A stretch of DNA of 10,672 bases from UBA1351 sp964627665 (GTDB lineage Bacteria > Bacillota > Clostridia > Lachnospirales > Vallitaleaceae): positions 1-10,672 of the forward strand of contig CAZVKG010000097.1 in NCBI GenBank assembly GCA_964627665.1, given 5' to 3'. Position 1 is the stretch's first letter; each line of letters starts with the position of its first letter. The notes beneath the pieces were generated by a model, which saw only the letters and a list, made by a program, of their open reading frames with translations, did no database searches and was not told the origin of the DNA. Shown here in pieces: positions 6,786-10,672 of the stretch. Both the position numbers and the translations under genes were made by a program.

Positions 6786-8027
6786 TTAATATAATTTCGG
6801 AAATGTTATCCGGTCTAAATAATAATTATAGACGATTAAAGCAAGGGCCAAAACCCCAACAGCAGCTATAGATGCAAAAGCTACCGAATAATTTGTCGCT
6901 TCCAAAATCCAACCAATAACAACACGGCCGATGCCTGCACCTAAAAACCGTGTGATATTTGCATAACTATGAATACGTCCTCTATGCGTTGACGGTACAC
7001 GTCGTGACATAAATGGTGAAGACCCCAGCATATTCACAATTTCACCAATGGTAAAAACAAACATCATTACAAAGAATATACTATATGTCGGCTGATTGCA
7101 AATAATAAGATAACTTAAGCCAATGCATAGTTGTCCAATAAAGATTTTGGGAATTTCTCTAAACCGTTGAATAGCATAGGTTATAATTGGTGTAAAGAAA
7201 ATAACAACAAAGGCATTAAAGCTTGATAAAAAACCAAAATACTTGGAGCCTAAATCTTGTCCAAAAAGATCGGTCATATACATAGGTAGGGAAAAGGTCC
7301 ATTGATCATAAACAAAAGCCGCAAATAAGAAGATAATAAGCTGAACGATAATTGATGGTCGTTTTTTGAGAATCGTCGATACCTTCTCTGATTCATGCAT
7401 ACCTAACTCATATTCATTTTGTTCTTCATCCTTTAGTTCATCCACGTGAATCACTTTAACAAATGCGATAATGAGAACGGTCGAAGATATGGTTGTTATG
7501 CCGTCTAGGATAAAGGCCAAGCTTAAATAATTGGCAAAAAGCAGTCCTCCGATGGCTGCTCCAAACATATACCCAAGATTATGCCCTAAGTACATCAATG
7601 AATATACCTTCTCACGATCTTTGGGTTTGATAACATCAATAACCAAAGCATCAAATGCAGGTCCTTCTATATTTGCAAATAATCCCGCCATAATGAAGAA
7701 TACAACCATCCACGTTCCGGGTTCAACAAATGCACAAAGCATAAAAAAGAATACGGAGATACAATCAAAAATAATAATGAGTTTTTTTCGATTAAATCGA
7801 TCGGCTAATTTTCCGCCAATAATATTAGCCGGTAAAAACAAAAATCCAACGACCAAGAAAATATAGGAAATTGTTGTCGGTGTATATCCAATCTTATCCT
7901 TTAAAATGAGTGTTAAAAGCGGCCAAATAAATGCCCCCATATTGGTAATCATTCGCCCGATAAAAAGTACGTATGCCGATGTTGATAAACCTCTATACTG
8001 CGAAAATACTTCTATAATTTTTTTCAT
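6786..8027 (-). CDS. Major facilitator superfamily transporter, probable drug/metabolite exporter
   Basis: Integral membrane secondary transporter of 413 residues, with about 12 hydrophobic segments in two halves joined by a charged cytoplasmic loop (about 191-225). MFS motif A is visible between helices 2 and 3 as GGKLADRFNRKK (71-82). A related charged turn, SRRVPSTHRGRIHSY (341-355), marks the second half. The pattern fits proton-driven exporters of the MdtH/YfcJ-like branch, but the substrate cannot be assigned. AAAGGA lies 8 bases before the ATG. The gene follows the SMC-like gene by 28 bases and precedes the methyltransferase gene by 36 bases with no terminator, so it is probably the first intact gene of a transporter, methyltransferase, lipid kinase, alarmone synthetase operon. 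Confidence 0.9.
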   Translation of the reverse strand: MKKIIEVFSQYRGLSTSAYVLFIGRMITNMGAFIWPLLTLILKDKIGYTPTTISYIFLVVGFLFLPANIIGGKLADRFNRKKLIIIFDCISVFFFMLCAFVEPGTWMVVFFIMAGLFANIEGPAFDALVIDVIKPKDREKVYSLMYLGHNLGYMFGAAIGGLLFANYLSLAFILDGITTISSTVLIIAFVKVIHVDELKDEEQNEYELGMHESEKVSTILKKRPSIIVQLIIFLFAAFVYDQWTFSLPMYMTDLFGQDLGSKYFGFLSSFNAFVVIFFTPIITYAIQRFREIPKIFIGQLCIGLSYLIICNQPTYSIFFVMMFVFTIGEIVNMLGSSPFMSRRVPSTHRGRIHSYANITRFLGAGIGRVVIGWILEATNYSVAFASIAAVGVLALALIVYNYYLDRITFPKLY

Positions 8028-8055
8028 CCTTTTATTCCTTTATTCACTTTTATAT

Positions 8056-10596
8056 TTATTCAAAAAATGTTAATTGTTCTTTCTCTTCCATTCGCATAAT
8101 GGAACGGGGTGACTTCTCATGTAAATAGGCATAATTGATAAATTTTTCATTGGTCATTACCTGCTTGTCACCATCACTTGCTTGTCGTAATCGTCCACTA
8201 TAGACCACTGGGAAATAATCGCTAATGAACTTTCCTTCGGCATGGGCCGTTAATGCAATAATTTGAAAACCGAGCTTTTCTGCAATGAAAAAGACCGGGT
8301 CAAGTACATGTTTACTGGATGCTTTTCCAAAGGGATTATCCAATATAACTGTACGTTGACTTTTTTGACTTTGTGATAGATATTGCTTTTTTTCCGCCAA
8401 ATAATTCAAAATACCTAAGAACAAGGTCATGTTCTTACTCCATTTTTCACCACCAGACCACTTATTCGAGCTCTCCCATACCATCGGTGCTTTATTAATC
8501 TTCATATCGTTGGTCACCTTACGACATTTTATCTTGATACTCTTATCTTTTAATACAATCGTCAGAAGATTTTTGACACTTAACTGCTGTTCGATTTGCT
8601 CACGTAGTTTTTCCTCATCGACGTCATCTTGATCTGATTGCCTGTCATAATCTTCAACGAGGTTTTCAATATATTTACGTAGCTCTTCTTTTGCCTCAAA
8701 TTCATTCCACTCCGGAATGTCAAAAATAAAAATCTGTTTACTGACTTCATCTACATTAATACGTGTCTTTTTCTGAATCGTATCGAGTTCCATGGCAACC
8801 TGGTGTATGTAGGCATTCAAATGGGTCAAAAAGGTTTGTAATTCAAGATCACTTTGTCGACGGTCCTCTTCTGCAATACGAATATTACGTTCAATAATTC
8901 GTGTCATCTGATTTTGATATTCAACGAGTTCTTGATAATTTTCTTTTTTCTTTACGCCGTTTATCGCCGCCTCTTTGAGTTTAAAATCTTTAATGTGTAA
9001 CTCACAATAATGAATATATCTATTTCGTTCTTCCTCAATATATTTCTTTTTATCCACATATGCTTCATAGGAATGTTCTAATTTGTGAATCCATTTTGTG
9101 ATTAATTCTTTTTTTGCATAGTCGTAATCAAGCAAATCCACTTTTTCATTAGGGGATTCAATCGGTATCGATTTCTCGTCAAAAACCAAAAAACCAAAAC
9201 GTTCGTTTTTGACTTTTAATTCTTGAATCAAGGTGTTTTCTTCCTGCATGTGAATCATGGTTTTTTCTAGCTCGTCATTGATAGCTTGTATATTGTTTTT
9301 CCAAGCATTCCACATATTCTTAATACACTCTTTTGCCTGTATTAAACCTTCTTCAAAGGTACACACATATTGGTATTTCTTGATAATTTTTTCTTCTTGA
9401 TCATCACGTAAGGTTTTATAACGATTCTTTTCATTTTCTTCAAGGCGGATTTTACGTCGCCATTCATCCAATTCCTTTTCCATAGCCTTAACTTTGCGAA
9501 TAAGTTCTGACAATTCATCATCCGAATATACATCAATGGACTCAATAGGATAATAGGCCTCTTCCTCTTTTAATCGAAGTTGTTTCTCACCATCTGTATA
9601 TTGAGCTTTACTTTCTTTAATTTGGTCAAGCAACATATCCCGATCTTGATGTATTCCATTAAGTTCTCTTTGAATCATCTTACGGTCATCTTCGAGAGTT
9701 TTTAAAGCGACCGATTCAAATATCGGCTCCTCATTGATCGTCTCTTTATATAAGTCCTGTTGCTTTAAGACGCGAATATTCGTTTTTAAATCCTGAATTT
9801 TCTTACGAATTTCTTCTATTTTTTTTCCTTGGTGTCGCATCCGGACCATTAATTTTTCATATTCTTGATGCAAATTTTCTTCTTCGCGAGATACTTTTTC
9901 AAAAACCAAGTCCTGTTCATCCTTTTTCTTGGCTAATTGCATATAGGCGTTGGCTTGTTGAATTTTATTTGAAAGTGCAAAATTGTCTTCGGACAATGTA
10001 TCGATTGTGTGCCGGATTTGTTCCATTTTTTTATTTTGTATTTCAAATGTGTTTTTTACCTCTTGATAAAGGTTTTCTTCTTTGGCGATTTCTAGTTTGA
10101 CACTTTGAATGTCATCTTTTAATGCCATATAATCTTCATAAGAATAGTTTGCAAAAAACTGTATGGTTTGACGTTCTAAATCAAGCATGATTTGTAATTG
10201 TTTTGACAATTCTTTCCGTTGCGTTTCCTCTTCTATCCCCTTTTGAATAATCTCATCTTTCCAGTCTTGGAATTTAGAAGGATTCAAATTGTTTTTCCAC
10301 TGATTTGGGTAGACTTCATAGCCCATGGTATCTTCAATGGTCATTTGCTCTTGCTCAAGCCTTTGTCGGATCTGTTCATTTGTTACGATAAGAACCGGGT
10401 ACGTTAATCGGTCGCGATAGTTCTCAAAGATTCTTTTTACTAGTCCTAAATCAGTTTGGGTTGTTACAATGGTCATAGCCCATAAGGGAAAGCGGTCATA
10501 GAGTTCTTCCACGGATAAGCCGTAAAGTTCTACCAGTGTGTCAAGATAATATACACCTTGTTCTACAAAGCCAACGCGTCCTTTTAAATCAAGCAC
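8056..10596 (-). CDS. SMC/MukB-like coiled-coil ATPase, C-terminal half only (N-terminally incomplete)
   Basis: The 846 residues resemble the second half of an SMC-like DNA-translocating ATPase. A compact N-terminal segment (about 1-110, possibly hinge-like) is followed by a very charged coiled coil (about 115-650). Then comes an ATPase lobe with ABC signature WSGGEKWS (713-720), Walker B-like RTVILDNPFGKASS (748-761) and a probable H-loop ALTAHAEGK (781-789). There is no Walker A (GxxGxGKS/T), which SMC-type proteins carry in the N-terminal half, so it cannot form a complete ATPase alone. Its GTG start has no ribosome site, unlike the other genes here, and the frame is open only back to a TAA at 10657-10659 inside a hairpin. 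It is either truncated or the 3' piece of an interrupted or split gene. JetC of a Wadjet locus is one candidate family (inference); no JetA, JetB or JetD is in the window. Confidence 0.75.
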   Translation of the reverse strand: MLDLKGRVGFVEQGVYYLDTLVELYGLSVEELYDRFPLWAMTIVTTQTDLGLVKRIFENYRDRLTYPVLIVTNEQIRQRLEQEQMTIEDTMGYEVYPNQWKNNLNPSKFQDWKDEIIQKGIEEETQRKELSKQLQIMLDLERQTIQFFANYSYEDYMALKDDIQSVKLEIAKEENLYQEVKNTFEIQNKKMEQIRHTIDTLSEDNFALSNKIQQANAYMQLAKKKDEQDLVFEKVSREEENLHQEYEKLMVRMRHQGKKIEEIRKKIQDLKTNIRVLKQQDLYKETINEEPIFESVALKTLEDDRKMIQRELNGIHQDRDMLLDQIKESKAQYTDGEKQLRLKEEEAYYPIESIDVYSDDELSELIRKVKAMEKELDEWRRKIRLEENEKNRYKTLRDDQEEKIIKKYQYVCTFEEGLIQAKECIKNMWNAWKNNIQAINDELEKTMIHMQEENTLIQELKVKNERFGFLVFDEKSIPIESPNEKVDLLDYDYAKKELITKWIHKLEHSYEAYVDKKKYIEEERNRYIHYCELHIKDFKLKEAAINGVKKKENYQELVEYQNQMTRIIERNIRIAEEDRRQSDLELQTFLTHLNAYIHQVAMELDTIQKKTRINVDEVSKQIFIFDIPEWNEFEAKEELRKYIENLVEDYDRQSDQDDVDEEKLREQIEQQLSVKNLLTIVLKDKSIKIKCRKVTNDMKINKAPMVWESSNKWSGGEKWSKNMTLFLGILNYLAEKKQYLSQSQKSQRTVILDNPFGKASSKHVLDPVFFIAEKLGFQIIALTAHAEGKFISDYFPVVYSGRLRQASDGDKQVMTNEKFINYAYLHEKSPRSIMRMEEKEQLTFFE

Positions 10597-10604
10597 TATT
10601 TTTT

Positions 10605-10643
10605 CGACGAGGGGCTCAAGAACAAAGAGGCTTCGCCTCGTTA
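10605..10643. repeat. GC-rich hairpin GAGGC-TTC-GCCTC with overlapping alternative dyad
   Basis: A perfect 5-base stem, GAGGC (10627-10631) and GCCTC (10635-10639), closes on a 3-base loop; AAC (10621-10623) and GTT (10640-10642) can extend it around a bulge. CGACGAGG (10605-10612) can alternatively pair with CCTCGT (10636-10641) and GTCG (10647-10650), so two folds compete. The hairpin lies in the open frame upstream of the SMC-like GTG, where it would encode RRSL, but looks non-coding. It may be part of a palindromic repeat element; copy number is unknown. Confidence 0.5.
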
Positions 10644-10644
10644 T

Positions 10645-10672
10645 AAGTCGGTTGCTTTAGCAACTGGCTTTT
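10645..10672 (+). terminator. Terminator-like hairpin with 3' T-run at window edge
   Basis: On the plus strand, positions 10645-10655 and 10660-10670 form an 11-base stem (three G-U pairs) around the loop TTTA, followed by T residues at the window end. Read on the minus strand the same stem has mismatches, so the fold favours plus-strand RNA. There is no plus-strand gene in the window for it to end, so it may be a repeat element or a terminator for something not visible. It contains the TAA (10657-10659) that closes the frame upstream of the SMC-like gene. Confidence 0.4.

Noticed and set aside
6776..6789. TTAACA-AA-TGTTAA dyad at the MFS stop codon, considered as an operator
   Set aside because: The 6-base arms are entirely AT-biased apart from one pair, overlap the coding end, and have no associated promoter; likely chance.
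7531..7866. Plus-strand open frame of 111 codons opposite the MFS gene
   Set aside because: Antisense to transmembrane coding sequence, no plausible ribosome site, and no recognisable domain.
8028..8080. Possible promoter (TATAAA) before the MFS gene
   Set aside because: No -35-like element at 16-18 bases; the -10-like string is expected by chance in this AT-rich gap.
9342..9545. Second minus-strand frame of 67 codons inside the SMC-like gene
   Set aside because: Out-of-frame shadow; the main frame continues unbroken through it as coiled coil.

Overview
This is a densely packed, AT-rich stretch of bacterial chromosome. Every gene I can support is on the minus strand, and no gap between genes exceeds about 75 bases. 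The content suggests a motile, low-GC Bacillota (Firmicutes). It has clear AGGAGG-type ribosome sites, a Gram-positive-type small alarmone synthetase, an RlmI-like methyltransferase resembling the Firmicutes branch, a single-step diaminopimelate dehydrogenase for lysine and cell-wall precursors, and a large methyl-accepting chemoreceptor. A more precise placement is not possible from the window.

Layout in the direction of transcription, right to left. (1) 10605-10672: a highly structured stretch with two tandem hairpins and an in-frame stop. (2) 10596-8056: the C-terminal half of an SMC/MukB-like coiled-coil ATPase. The ABC signature, Walker B and H-loop are present, but the Walker A half is absent and no ribosome site precedes its GTG. 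It is either N-terminally truncated or the downstream piece of an interrupted gene, possibly a relic of a Wadjet/MukB-like defence locus (inference). (3) 8027-6786: MFS exporter. (4) 6749-5568: cysteine-free RlmI-like RNA methyltransferase. (5) 5567-4686: diacylglycerol-kinase-family lipid kinase, starting right after the methyltransferase stop. (6) 4672-4034: RelQ/SasB-type (p)ppGpp synthetase. Genes 3 to 6 are tightly spaced with no visible terminator between them, so they are probably one operon.

A second unit starts at two candidate sigma-A promoters, each with a perfect TATAAT, between 4048 and 3983. It holds ddh (3962-2970), a dCache-type chemoreceptor (2941-938) and asnA, which runs off the left edge. 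Gaps are only 28 and 33 bases. Ddh and AsnA both consume free ammonium to make amino acids, so a chemoreceptor placed between them suggests sensing of an amino acid or nitrogen source (inference).

Most of the window is ordinary core metabolism and regulation. The right edge, with the headless SMC-like ATPase next to the hairpins, is the part most worth extending.
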